Positions 41,999 to 51,771 of a DNA stretch of 51,832 bases are shown here, piece after piece. Every line of letters starts with the position of its first letter. Position 1 is the first letter of the stretch. Origin of the DNA: Brooklawnia sp937867175 (GTDB lineage: Bacteria > Actinomycetota > Actinomycetes > Propionibacteriales > Propionibacteriaceae); NCBI GenBank assembly GCA_036821905.1, contig DAISIR010000018.1:1-51832 (forward strand). Direction: 5' to 3'. A model generated the notes under the pieces. It ran no database searches. It had not been told where the DNA came from and saw only the letters and a program-made list of their open reading frames with translations. The translations under genes and the position numbers were made by a program.

Positions 41999-44658
41999 GC
42001 GTTGCTCCCCTCAAGGATGGCCGGGGCGGCGATCACGCCGTCAGGTTCGAAGAACTGCAGTTGTTCGGGCATGGTGGCGCACAGCAGCAGCGCGAAGGAT
42101 CGTTCGCTGCGCGTGCGCTTGATCAGTTCGGAGACGGCGGCCTGCTCGTCAGAGGTCCCCACCGTTTCCAGACCGTCGACGACGACGACAGAGCCGGGCC
42201 TCGGATCTTGCCTGCGCACGGCCGCTGCCACATCGTGGACGAGGGTGAGGTCGACGTAGTCGGTGGTGCGGCGCACGCGTCCGGAGGCTTGCGGAAGAAG
42301 CTGCCCCGCCACGCGAGCGCGGCCACCGGTCGCCGCCAGACGGCCTGTGAGCGCGAGGGCGGCGCCCGTGCGCGGACCCACCGGCCCGGCCAGGCCCACC
42401 ACGTCCCCGGGCGAGAGCTTCATCGAGAATGGTGCCAGGACGCCGTCGACCTCGAGCCCGTCCACGAAAGCCACCGAATCGTCGCCGGGCCAGTCGGCGA
42501 GCTCCAGCTGGCGGGTGAGCGTTTCGCCCTCCACATCCAAGACGGGCAGCACGCGGTCCAGCCAGTCGGGCAACCGCCAGGCCCGATCGCCGAGCAGGGC
42601 CAGCACCGCGGGCACGAACGTCATACGGACGGCGAAGGCGTCCACCGCCACACCGACCGCCAGCGAGAAAGCGATTTGTTTGATCGGCCCCATGCCCTCC
42701 GGGACGAAGAACGCGAAGACCGAGAACATGATGAGTGCCGCCGCCATGACTACCGGGCCGGACGCCACGAAGCCCGACTTGATCGCGTCGATTGCGCTCT
42801 TGCCGTGCACGTATTCCTCCCGGATGCGCGAGACGAGGAAGACCTCGTAGTCCATCGCAAGGCCGAACAGGATGCCCATCAGCAGGATCGGCAGGAAGGA
42901 GATGATCGCCACCGGCCGTTCGAGGTTCACCAGTTGCTTCCCGAAGCCCTGGTTGAAGACCAGTTGTGTGGCGCCGAACGCCGCGCCCACCGACAGCAGG
43001 TAGCCGACCGTGGCCTTGATCGGCACCCAGACCGAGCGGAAGACCGCAGCGAGCAGCACGAGGGACAGGCCGACGACGAGGATCCCGAACGGCAGCAGCG
43101 CACTGCCGAGGCGGGCGGAGACGTCATTCTGGATAGCCGTCAGACCCGTGACGGCGGTGTCGACGCCGTAGGTCTGCTTCCACTGGGATTCGAGGCCGCG
43201 CAGGGCATCGGCGAGATCCTGGGTGGCCGGGTCGTCGGGGCCGGTGGTGGGGATGACCTGGATGAGGCCGGTGTCGACGTTGGCGTTCGGGGTGGTGACC
43301 GGGACGGACGCCACCCCGTCGAGTGTCTTGATGTCGGCCGCGATGCCGTCGATCACCGTGAGCGGGTCGTCGGAATTGAGAATGTCCACGGTGACGATGA
43401 GCGGGCCGTTGAGGCCGGGTCCGAAGTGCTCCGAGATCAGGTCGAAGGCGATCCGGTCTTGTGCCTGGGACGGGCGCTGCCCGGAGTTGGGCAGCGCGAG
43501 GTGGAGGTTGGCGGCCGGCAGGCTGAGGGCGCCCAACACTGCGACCACCGCCACGATCGTGACGATCGGGTGCGAGGTCGTGACTCCCACCCACCAAGAG
43601 AACCAACGGCTGCCGCCCCTGTTCTCCTGGGGGGCCTTGGCGGGTTTCGGCCGTAGCCGCCCGCCCATGAATCCCATCAGCGCTGGCAGCATCGTGAGCG
43701 CGATCAGCACCGCAAGTGCCACCGCGAGGGCCGCGAAGACGCCCATGATCGTGAGGAATGGGATGTTCGCCACACTGAGCCCGAGCAGTGCGATGAAGAC
43801 CGTGAGACCGGCGAAGACCACCGCCGAGCCGGCCGTCCCAACTGCGCGACCGGTCGCCTCCTCCAGATCGGAGCCGTTGCGCAGCTCGTCGCGGTAGCGG
43901 GAGAGAATGAACAGCGCGTAGTCGATGCCCACGGCGAGGCCGAGCATCACGGCCAGGATCGGCGTCGTCGACGAGATCGTTGCCACGCGCGTGACGATCA
44001 TCAGGATCGTCATCGCGATGCCGACTCCGATTAGTGCCGTGACCAGGGGCAGGCCCGCCGCAACGAGCGAGCCGAGGACGACCGTGAGCACCAACAACGC
44101 CACGACCAGACCGATCGCCTCGATGACCGACAGCGCCGGGAGTTCGATGTTGTAGGCCTGCCCGCCCATCGCCACTCGCCAGCCGGCCGGCAGCCCCGCC
44201 TCGACGGCATCGCCGACCGCCGTGATCTCGGCGAGTTCCTCGGCGCTCGGGGTGCCCTGGACGTTGAGGCTGAGCTGCACGATCGCGGCGCCGCGATCGT
44301 CGGCGATCATCCCGGAGGCCATCTCATCCCACGGTGAGGTCGCCGAATCAACTGTGCTCACTGCCTCGAACGTGGCTGTGGACGCCTCGATGGCTGCCCG
44401 CTCGTCGTCCACCGTGGTGCCCTCGGGCGCGACGAAGATCGCCAGTGCCTGCAACGCGGTCGCTTCGGGGAACGTCATGCGGAGGCGGCGGTAGGCCTCG
44501 GCGGACGATGAGCCCGGGATCTCGAAGGAATCGTCGAAGCTGCCGCGCAACGTCAGCGCGCCGGTGCCGAGCACGACGAGAACAGCGAGCCAGGCGGCCA
44601 CCACCCGCTTGCGGTTGCGGTACGACCAACGACCGAGCGCGTAGAGCGTTGCAGACAC
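41995..44658 (-). CDS. MMPL-family transporter with a degenerate ATPase-like C-terminal domain
   Basis: An 887-residue RND/MMPL transporter with 12 helices and two extracytoplasmic domains: helix 1 RVVAAWLAVLVVLGTGAL, GIDYALFILSRYRDEL in helix 4-5 and GLAMDYEVFLVSRIREEYVH in the second repeat, carrying the conserved Asp-Tyr pairs for proton transfer. Residues of about 732-887 form an added domain with ABC-ATPase order (PFSMKLSPGDVVGLAGPVG; VVVVDGLETV; SFALLLCATM), but Walker A is GPVGPRTG without GK[S/T]. GTG 44658 is preferred to ATG 44685 because GAAGGG lies 6 bp before it. Substrates of MMPL proteins are lipids or other envelope compounds. It is divergent from a TetR gene. Confidence 0.9.
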   Translation of the reverse strand: MSATLYALGRWSYRNRKRVVAAWLAVLVVLGTGALTLRGSFDDSFEIPGSSSAEAYRRLRMTFPEATALQALAIFVAPEGTTVDDERAAIEASTATFEAVSTVDSATSPWDEMASGMIADDRGAAIVQLSLNVQGTPSAEELAEITAVGDAVEAGLPAGWRVAMGGQAYNIELPALSVIEAIGLVVALLVLTVVLGSLVAAGLPLVTALIGVGIAMTILMIVTRVATISSTTPILAVMLGLAVGIDYALFILSRYRDELRNGSDLEEATGRAVGTAGSAVVFAGLTVFIALLGLSVANIPFLTIMGVFAALAVALAVLIALTMLPALMGFMGGRLRPKPAKAPQENRGGSRWFSWWVGVTTSHPIVTIVAVVAVLGALSLPAANLHLALPNSGQRPSQAQDRIAFDLISEHFGPGLNGPLIVTVDILNSDDPLTVIDGIAADIKTLDGVASVPVTTPNANVDTGLIQVIPTTGPDDPATQDLADALRGLESQWKQTYGVDTAVTGLTAIQNDVSARLGSALLPFGILVVGLSLVLLAAVFRSVWVPIKATVGYLLSVGAAFGATQLVFNQGFGKQLVNLERPVAIISFLPILLMGILFGLAMDYEVFLVSRIREEYVHGKSAIDAIKSGFVASGPVVMAAALIMFSVFAFFVPEGMGPIKQIAFSLAVGVAVDAFAVRMTFVPAVLALLGDRAWRLPDWLDRVLPVLDVEGETLTRQLELADWPGDDSVAFVDGLEVDGVLAPFSMKLSPGDVVGLAGPVGPRTGAALALTGRLAATGGRARVAGQLLPQASGRVRRTTDYVDLTLVHDVAAAVRRQDPRPGSVVVVDGLETVGTSDEQAAVSELIKRTRSERSFALLLCATMPEQLQFFEPDGVIAAPAILEGSNA

Positions 44659-44697
44659 TGGGAACCCTTCAATACGAGACTGCATTCATCCGTCAGC

Positions 44698-44711
44698 ATA
44701 CAGTCCTGTAT
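44698..44711. promoter_or_regulatory. Probable TetR operator
   Basis: ATACAG-TC-CTGTAT is a perfect 6+6 palindrome in the 92-bp divergent region between the MMPL and TetR genes, 40 bp from either start. It probably represses both the MMPL-YhgE operon and the TetR gene. Confidence 0.7.
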
Positions 44712-44750
44712 CCAATCCGGACACTGCGCGAAGCGGTAGGGTTAGGAGAC

Positions 44751-45335
44751 ATGAACTCCACCCCTCGGCGCGAGGCCACCCGTCGGCGTCTCATCGATGC
44801 TGCTGTGCGTGAGTTCGCTGCGCGCGGGATCGACGCGACGAGCGTGGAGCAGATCAGCGAGGCCGCGGGCTTCACCAGAGGTGCCTTCTACTCGAATTTC
44901 GCCGACAAGGACGAGTTGATCCTCGCGATCGTCGAAGACGTCCACACGGCGACGAACAGCCTGTTCCTCGGGGCAGTCGAGGAACTGCCGGGTGGCGTTA
45001 GCTTGGACGACGCTGTCAGGCTGGTTCTGCAGAGCCGCATCATCTCGCCCGAGGTGCACACCACCATGCTGGAGATCACACTGCGCTCCCGGCGCGAGCC
45101 GGCGCTCGCGGCACGCCTCGCCGAGCGGCGCAGCGAGATCAATCCGCTGTTCCGCGGCATCCTCACGGCGGCCGCCGCGCGGCTGGGCCTGCGACTCACT
45201 GTGGATACCGCCGACTTCATCGACATCATCGACGCGCTCTACGAATCGAGCTTCACGCTTCGCACTCACGACGGCGAGGCGCGCATGATCGAACTCACGA
45301 GCCTGATCGCAGATCGCTTCACCGAGCCCGAGTAG
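44751..45335 (+). CDS. TetR-family regulator
   Basis: A 194-residue repressor. The TetR HTH is RREATRRRLIDAAVREFAAR then GIDATSVEQISEAAGFTRGA and FYSNFADKDELILAIVE (residues 6-63). The C-terminal ligand domain is not classifiable by eye. TTAGGAG precedes ATG 44751. It is divergent from the MMPL-YhgE operon with a palindrome between, the usual arrangement for a TetR controlling an export operon; the ligand may be the exported lipid or drug. Confidence 0.93.
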   Translation: MNSTPRREATRRRLIDAAVREFAARGIDATSVEQISEAAGFTRGAFYSNFADKDELILAIVEDVHTATNSLFLGAVEELPGGVSLDDAVRLVLQSRIISPEVHTTMLEITLRSRREPALAARLAERRSEINPLFRGILTAAAARLGLRLTVDTADFIDIIDALYESSFTLRTHDGEARMIELTSLIADRFTEPE

Positions 45336-45375
45336 CGGGGTGTCTTCAGCGCTGTCACGAGCCATGCCCTCGGCA

Positions 45376-46593
45376 TCATCGGCGCAGGCTCGCGTGGACG
45401 GCGAGGGTTGCGGCGCCGCGCGCCCAGTCGAAGAAGTCGAGTTCGTCCCCGATCACCAACTCTGGTGGATCGATGTCCTGGTAGCGGTATCTCATGAGAC
45501 CACGTTCGATGTCCGCCCTGCGGGATACGAACGGTGCGATGCCGTCTCCGGTGATGAGGACGCGTTGCGGCCCCCAGGCCAGCTTCGCGAGTCCGACCAA
45601 CTCGCCCAACTTCTCGGCAGCCTCCGCCATCACCTGCTCGACCGCAGGGTCGTCCGTGCCCAGATCGTCGGGGGTCACCGGCCGGTGCGCAGCTGCCGAG
45701 GCGCGTTCGATCAACTGTCGCGTGGCCAGCAGGTCATGGAACGTACGCCCGTCGCGGCTCCAGACCCGTCCCAACATCCCTGCCGAACCCTGATGTCCGA
45801 CGAGAATCCGGTCCTCGACGATGGCGCCCGCACCGACCCCGAGCCCGACGGTGACGACAGCGAAGTTGTGCGCTCCGCGTCCGTGCCCGAACCAGTGTTC
45901 GGCGAGGGTGAGCGCTTCGACATCATTGGCGGCGGTGCAGGTGAGGCCGGTGGTTGCAGTGACCGCGCCCACGATATTGCCTCCGTGCCACCCGTGGAAG
46001 GCGGCGGCACGCACGGTGCCGAACGGGTCGACCGCCGCACCGAGGGAGACTCCCAACCCCTCCGGCTGCCAGTCGGAGTGCGCTGCGAGCACGCCCGCTA
46101 TGGCCTTGGCAGCCGACTCCGGTGATGTGGTGTCGGCGTCCTCGGTCACCGAGGCATGCGCGACGCCGCGCAGGCCCACGAGCACCGCGTAGACCCGCCC
46201 GGGCACGATCTTGACGCCGACGAATCGGGCCGCTGAATCGGAAACCTCGAGCGGTAGTGCGGGGCGTCCGACGGGGGCCATTGTGGGCTCACCTTCGGTG
46301 AGGTAACCCGCGTCCACCAGAGGCGCGGTGAGGCGGGTGAGTGACCCCGAGCTCAGCCCGGTCTGTTTTGAGATTGCCGCCCGGGAGAGCGGTCCTCTCC
46401 GCAGGACGATCTCGATCAGCTCACGCGATGTCGGGTTGAGGTCTGCCAGGGCCACGGTATCCATCATGGCAGTACCGCCCGCCACCACGTACCTCTTGAT
46501 CAGGGCCGGGTAGACAACTCCAGCGGCCAGTTTGAGATCTGCTGCGGACTGCCTCTTGATGCTGGGCTTCTCCTGAAGTGACACGGCGGTCAT
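45376..46593 (-). CDS. ROK-family regulator
   Basis: A 405-residue ROK repressor. Residues 50-110 hold the winged helix (LNPTSRELIEIVLRRGPLSR then AAISKQTGLSSGSLTRLTAP and GRPALPLEV). A sugar-kinase-like domain follows, with GLGVSLGAAVDPFGTV, TAANDVEALTLAEHWFG (the catalytic-type Asp) and GLGVGAGAIVED. The CxCGxxGC zinc loop of ROK proteins is missing; VGHQGSAGMLGRVW occupies its place. Start at 46593 is chosen for GAGGTAACC before it, though an internal ATG near 46467 is nearer the usual family start. It diverges from the alpha-galactosidase gene, its likely target. Confidence 0.9.
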   Translation of the reverse strand: MTAVSLQEKPSIKRQSAADLKLAAGVVYPALIKRYVVAGGTAMMDTVALADLNPTSRELIEIVLRRGPLSRAAISKQTGLSSGSLTRLTAPLVDAGYLTEGEPTMAPVGRPALPLEVSDSAARFVGVKIVPGRVYAVLVGLRGVAHASVTEDADTTSPESAAKAIAGVLAAHSDWQPEGLGVSLGAAVDPFGTVRAAAFHGWHGGNIVGAVTATTGLTCTAANDVEALTLAEHWFGHGRGAHNFAVVTVGLGVGAGAIVEDRILVGHQGSAGMLGRVWSRDGRTFHDLLATRQLIERASAAAHRPVTPDDLGTDDPAVEQVMAEAAEKLGELVGLAKLAWGPQRVLITGDGIAPFVSRRADIERGLMRYRYQDIDPPELVIGDELDFFDWARGAATLAVHASLRR

Positions 46594-46595
46594 GG

Positions 46596-46611
46596 TTACC
46601 TCAGTTGGTAA
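46596..46611. promoter_or_regulatory. Candidate ROK operator
   Basis: TTACC-TCAGTT-GGTAA, 5-bp arms, lies in the 61-bp space between the divergent ROK and alpha-galactosidase starts, touching the ROK ribosome site. GGTAAGGTAAG next to it is a short direct repeat. Confidence 0.45.
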
Positions 46612-46654
46612 GGTAAGTGGACTTGCTAGCTGGTCTCCACGAAGGAGTGGTCTC

Positions 46655-48847
46655 ATGCCAATCAGTCAGACCGCCGCTGTCGAGCCCCCGACGGTCTTTC
46701 CCGTCACCGTGCAGATGCGGGCCGGGGCCACCTCGGTGGTGGTGCGCTGCGAAGCCGACTCCCTACCCGAGGTGCTCCATTGGGGAGAGGACCTTGGTGC
46801 CCTGACGACGTTCTCGCTTGAGTCATGGGCGGGTGTCCGGGCGGGCATCGTCTCAGGAGGCGCCGATGTCGTCCCGCGGGTGAGCCTGGTGCCGAGTCAA
46901 GCCGAGGGATGGCGCGGTACCCCGGGTCTGATGGGGACTCGCGGCGGCGTCGCGGGGTTCCCGGGCTTCAAGCCCACCCGGGTCCAAGTGGTGGCCGCCG
47001 ATGGCACCGATGGTGCGCCGACCGGGTTGCGTGTCGATGCCCACGATCCCGAGACCCAGCTCGCCCTGGGGCTTGAACTGCGGCTCGAAGCGTCCGGTCT
47101 GCTACGGATGCGGGCTTGGTTGACGAACGAGGGATCGGACGACTACGCGTTGGACTGCCTGCTGCTGGCCTTGCCGACCCCTGCAGACGAGAGCGAGGTC
47201 GTCGACCAGTCCGGGCACCACTTGCGAGAGCGCGACACCGCCCGCCACGAGTTCACGATCGGGACCCACCAGAGAGTGACCTGGGTCGCCCGTGGGCACG
47301 CGGCGTCCACGATCCACGGCACGTGCCGGCCCGCCACGGGGTGGGGCAGTGGGCGGACGCACTACGTGCATGTCGGCTGGTCGGGCAATACGCGTACGCT
47401 CGCCGAGCGGGACGTCTTGGGTCATTCGGTGCTGTTGGCGGGGGAGTTGCTACTACCGGGTGAGGTTGTGCTGGCCCCCGGGGAGTCGTACGAGATGCCG
47501 TGGGTCGTGGCCACCTGGGGGCAGGGGTTCGACGAGGCGTCGGGCCGGATCCACGCTTTCCTGCGGGCACGCGAAAGCCATCCGGCGACGCCGCGGCCGG
47601 TGACGTTCAACGCCTGGGAGGCGGTGTACTTCGAGCAGTCCCTGGACCGTCTGCTGCCGCTGGTGGACGTCGCGGCTGAGGTGGGAGCCGAGCGATTCGT
47701 GCTTGATGACGGCTGGTTCGGTTCCCGGCGAGACGACTCGTCCGGGTTGGGAGACTGGGTCGTGTCTTCCGCGGTGTGGCCTGACGGGCTGGCGCCGCTG
47801 GCGCGCGCCGTCCACGCCCACGGCATGGAGTTCGGGCTCTGGTTCGAGCCCGAGGCGATCAACCTCGACTCCGACGCGGCAAGGGCGCACCCCGACTGGG
47901 TGCTTTCGCCGCGGACCCGGCGTCCTCAAGAGGCCCGTCGACAGCAGGTGATCGACCTCACCAACCCGGAGGCGTTCGAGCACGTGCTTGGGCAGATGCG
48001 GCGGGTTCTGAACGATGCCAGTGTCGACTACGTGAAGTGGGATTTCAACCGCGACATGTACGAGGCAGTGTCGCCGCTCAGCGGCCGTCCGGCCTACCAT
48101 GCGCAGACTCAGGCGGTCTACCGGCTCATGGACATCCTCTTGGCCGAGTTCCCCGGTCTCGAGATCGAATCGTGCGCAGGCGGCGGTGGCCGAATCGATC
48201 TTGGCATGATGGAACGCGCCGTCCGGGTGTGGGGATCCGACTGCATCGACCCGTTGGAACGTCTGGGTATCGAGGCGGGGACGTCGTTGCTGCTGCCTCC
48301 TGAACTCGTCGGCTCACACGTCGCCTCCACCACATCGCACACCACCGGGCGCACTTTGAATCTGACGTTGCGGGCGTCGACGGCCATGTTCTCCCATATG
48401 GGCATCGAGTGGAATCTTCTTGAGGCCGCCGAGTCGGAGCGTCGGGAGTTGGCCGCCTGGATCGCATTGCACAAGAAGCTCCGACCGCTGCTGCACACCG
48501 GGAGGACGTTCCACGCCGACCATCCCGATGCGGGCTGGCGCGTCCGGGGTGTGGTGTCGGACGACGGCAGCGACGCGGTGTTCCAGTTGGTGCGTGTCAC
48601 AACCTCCCCGGTGCGGCCGGGACCGGCGTTGCGGCTTCCGGGGCTCACCCCCGAGGCCGACTATGCGCTCACTGAGCTGCTGCCGGAGGGGGTCGCGTCA
48701 TCGGTCGGCGATGGCGAGCACGCACGCTCCTTGGTGTGGTGGCCGCGCGGCGTGACGGTTCCGGGAAGCGTGCTGGGCACGGTAGGCCTCCGGTTCCCCG
48801 ACCTCGATCCCGAACGCGCTCTGCTCGTGCGACTCACCCGGGCGTGA
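46655..48847 (+). CDS. GH36 alpha-galactosidase
   Basis: A 730-residue glycoside hydrolase of family 36: N-terminal beta domain to about residue 310, a TIM barrel starting at PVTFNAWEAVYFEQS, and a C-terminal beta domain. RFVLDDGWFGSRRDDSSGLG binds galactose, the nucleophile is D463 in VDYVKWDFNRD, and the acid/base is D529 in RVWGSDCIDPLER. It removes alpha-1,6-galactose from melibiose or raffinose-type sugars. The absence of a signal peptide suggests a cytosolic enzyme acting on imported sugar, but no transporter is in the window. GAAGGAG at 46641-46647 fixes the start at 46655. Confidence 0.94.
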   Translation: MPISQTAAVEPPTVFPVTVQMRAGATSVVVRCEADSLPEVLHWGEDLGALTTFSLESWAGVRAGIVSGGADVVPRVSLVPSQAEGWRGTPGLMGTRGGVAGFPGFKPTRVQVVAADGTDGAPTGLRVDAHDPETQLALGLELRLEASGLLRMRAWLTNEGSDDYALDCLLLALPTPADESEVVDQSGHHLRERDTARHEFTIGTHQRVTWVARGHAASTIHGTCRPATGWGSGRTHYVHVGWSGNTRTLAERDVLGHSVLLAGELLLPGEVVLAPGESYEMPWVVATWGQGFDEASGRIHAFLRARESHPATPRPVTFNAWEAVYFEQSLDRLLPLVDVAAEVGAERFVLDDGWFGSRRDDSSGLGDWVVSSAVWPDGLAPLARAVHAHGMEFGLWFEPEAINLDSDAARAHPDWVLSPRTRRPQEARRQQVIDLTNPEAFEHVLGQMRRVLNDASVDYVKWDFNRDMYEAVSPLSGRPAYHAQTQAVYRLMDILLAEFPGLEIESCAGGGGRIDLGMMERAVRVWGSDCIDPLERLGIEAGTSLLLPPELVGSHVASTTSHTTGRTLNLTLRASTAMFSHMGIEWNLLEAAESERRELAAWIALHKKLRPLLHTGRTFHADHPDAGWRVRGVVSDDGSDAVFQLVRVTTSPVRPGPALRLPGLTPEADYALTELLPEGVASSVGDGEHARSLVWWPRGVTVPGSVLGTVGLRFPDLDPERALLVRLTRA

Positions 48848-48882
48848 GCGCAGGGCGCCGCAGGAAGGCAGGGCGCGCACTG

Positions 48883-49053
48883 TCAGGGGCCCTTGGGGGT
48901 CGTCCCCGGTGCGAACTGACCACGACGGGCGTCGGTGTCGCGGGGCTTGGTGGCCGCCCAGCTGGCGAGGAGGTCGAGGCGCTCCTGACTTTGTGACAGC
49001 ACTGTCTGCGCTCTGCTCAGCGCCAGTCTCTGGAGGGACGAGCGGTCGCTCTT
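48883..49053 (-). other. Open frame continuing past the res stop codon
   Basis: Directly after the TAG that ends the restriction gene, the same frame stays open for 56 codons to a TGA at 48885-48883, encoding RLALSRAQTVLSQSQERLDL, then LASWAATKPRDTDARRGQFA. It reads like real protein and has no start codon with a ribosome site, so it may be a former C-terminal extension of the restriction subunit, or the tail of another lost gene. Likeness to a known family is not seen. Confidence 0.3.
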
Positions 49054-51771
49054 CTACGCCGTGACGAGTTGCATCAGCTCGGTGTAGTCGGTGACCACGT
49101 CGTAGGTGACGTCGTTGCCGTTCCTCTCGCTGAGGGATGCGAAGAACTTGCGGGCACACTCGATCTTGGCGTCCTCGACGCCCTTGAGTTGGAGGGTGGA
49201 CAGGGACCCCTTGGTCTCGGCGACGAAGTAGACGTGCTTGACGCTGCCTTCGGTGAAGGCGATGGCCCAGTCGGGGTTGTAATCGCCGACTGGGGTGGGG
49301 ATGAAGAATCCGCTCGGGAGCTTGGCGTAGACGGCGACTTCCTGGCTGGTGTCTAGTTCGGTGACGAATGCGCGCTCGATCTTGGAGTCGGTGACCACGT
49401 AGTCGTACACGTGCTTCTTGAGTTTCGATCCTGCCTTGGAAAAGTCCTGAGCGGTCTGGTTGTCGGTGAAGATTGCCGAGTCGAACCGGTCTTCGAGTGC
49501 GTCGTAGGCAAGGTGTTCGACGATGACGGTAGCCTTCTGCTCGTTGATCAACCTGGCCGCCTCGGTGATGAACTGCTCGGGGTTGAGACGGAACTTCGCG
49601 AAGGTGCTGGGCGAGACTCCTTGCAGGATCGCGGCGACGGTGCGGCGGATCAGTTGGGTCTTTCCCGCGATCTCGCCGAGCAGGTCGTACTTCACCTGTG
49701 AGCCCGCGCTGACCGTTTCGGTGTGGGTCTGGGTGGTCTGCACGGCGAAGCCAGCACCGCTGGTCAGGTCGTCGGTCTCAAGCTGTGCGCGCTGCTGCCC
49801 GGCTTGCACCACATATTGCAGTGCGGCGACGTTGAGGTGCTTGTCGAGGTGCTCGACGGCTTTGCGGATCAGCTCGCCTGAGTCGAACTCGACCTGGTAG
49901 ACGGCGCGGTGGTTGATCCGGCGCCAGAGCGCCTGGAACTCCTTGCGCGCGAAGTTCGCCTCGTTGAGCGGAATCTTCTTCGGCTTGCGGTCGTCAGCAG
50001 GAACGGGCAGGTCGAGGTAGAGCACGTCGATCAGCGGCCAAACGAAGTCAATGACCGGCTTGAGTACCTCGGAGGTGGGTTCGGCGAGTGTCCCGGTCTC
50101 CTTGGCCTGCTTGTAGGCGTCGGAGATTGTGTCGTCGTCGTTCACGTAGTCGTTCTTGACCAGGTACTTGTAGAGGGCCTGGGCCAGAGCCTCCTCGATG
50201 ACCGACTCGCCCGATGGCGTCTGGATCGTCTTGCCGAGGAAGAACTTGGGCGACGCCTTACGCGGCCGGGCCGCCAGGGACTCGGAGATTTCGCGTTGGA
50301 GCCCGGTGACGAAGTCGGTGTAGGACTCGTCGGTGACGACCGTGAGCTCGTTGATGTCGTGGACGGTGACGGGGTTGTCCATCCGCTCGCCGTGCTGGTC
50401 AACGGCCAGGCGCAGCCCGCGCCCGATCTCTTGGCGACGGGAGACGGTGTTGTCGCTCTTCTTGAGCATGCCCATGACGAACACGTTGGGGTTGTCCCAG
50501 CCTTCACGCAGCGCGGAGTGGGAGAAGATGAACCGAACCGGTTCGGCGAACGACAGCAGCCGCTCCTTGTCCTTGAGGATCAGGTCGTAGGCATCTGTGT
50601 CAGTGGACTGCCCCTTGTCGTCGCCGCGCCCGGAGACCTTGCCATCGATCTGGCGCTTGGTCTTCTTGTCGATGGAGAAGTACCCCTCGTGAACCTGCCG
50701 CACCTCGTCGCGACGAAGGTAGCCCTGGTACTCCTCGGTCGCGGCATCGATGGCGAGTTCTCCGAGCACTTCGTCGCGGATCGCGGCGTACTCCTCCTCG
50801 AACATCCGCGCATAGTCGCCGAGGGTGTCTTCACGGCCGTAGTCACGGTACTTGGCAACCTCATCGATGAAGAACAGCGAGAGCACCTTGATGCCCTGGC
50901 TGAACAGCTCACGTTCCTTGTCCAGATGAGCGCGCACAACCTCCCGAATCTGGATACGCCGCTTCTGTTCTTCGGTGACATCACGATCGGCGAGCTGCCC
51001 GGCGCCCACTACGTCGCCATTGCTCAGCTCGATCACGTCACGATTGGCATCGACCTCGGTGATGAACAGACCCTTGTAGGCTTCGAGCCCGTTTGAGACG
51101 TCGTGGAGGTTGGCGCCCATATCGAGACGCTTGACCTGACGCTTGATCCCTGTCGCGGTCTGCACCTCGATCTCCACCCGTGCGCGAGGCTTCGCACCCT
51201 TGGCGATCTCGATGGCATCGAGGTACAGGTAGGCCGCCGATCCGGCGAGCCCCTTCACCGTGATGCCCCGCACCGCGATCTTCTTCACGAGCTTCTGGTT
51301 GTAGGCGTCCAGCGCGTCCAGGCGGTGCACCTTGGTGTGCTCGACCTTGTGGGTGGCCGAGTAGCGCAGCAGCATCAGTGCGTTGAATCGCGACAGCGCT
51401 TCTAGCGACTTGGGTGCCCCGATCTTCTGCGGTTCGTCGATGATCACAATCGGCCGGTTGGCGCTGATCACGTCGATGGGGCGGCGGGACTGGAAGTCGT
51501 CGAGTTCGTCGTAGATGCGTCGGTTGTCCTTGCCCGTCGCGTTGAAGGCCTGGATGTTGATGATCATCACCTGCACCCCAGCGTCAGAGCTGAACCGCTC
51601 CAGCTCATGCAGCTGGGAGGAGTTGTAGATGAACGAGCGCGGCTTGGTGCCGCAGAGCTGCTGGAAGTGCTCGGCCGTCACATCGAATGTCTTCTTCACG
51701 CCCTCGCGGATCGCGACCGAGGGCACGACCACAATGTACTTCGACCACCCGTACCGCTTGTACAGCTCCAT
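49054..51771 (-). pseudogene. res: Type III restriction enzyme Res subunit, 5' truncated
   Basis: A 905-codon frame with helicase motif II DEPQ (residues 112-115), motif III SATH (138-141), motif VI RRQEIGRGLRLAVD, and a C-terminal nuclease domain with the PD-ExK pattern (YNPDW then FVAETKG). It opens at MELYKRYGWSKYIVVVPSVA, which in full-length Res proteins follows helicase motif I. The Walker A region and roughly the first 80-100 residues are missing: a TAA lies five codons before the ATG and the sequence beyond is unrelated. Without motif I it cannot use ATP, so it is most likely dead. The matching mod gene would lie outside the window or be lost. Confidence 0.88.

Noticed and set aside
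42061..43656. 531-codon plus-strand frame opposite the MMPL gene
   Set aside because: Shadow frame rich in Arg, Asp and His; the MMPL reading has all family motifs.
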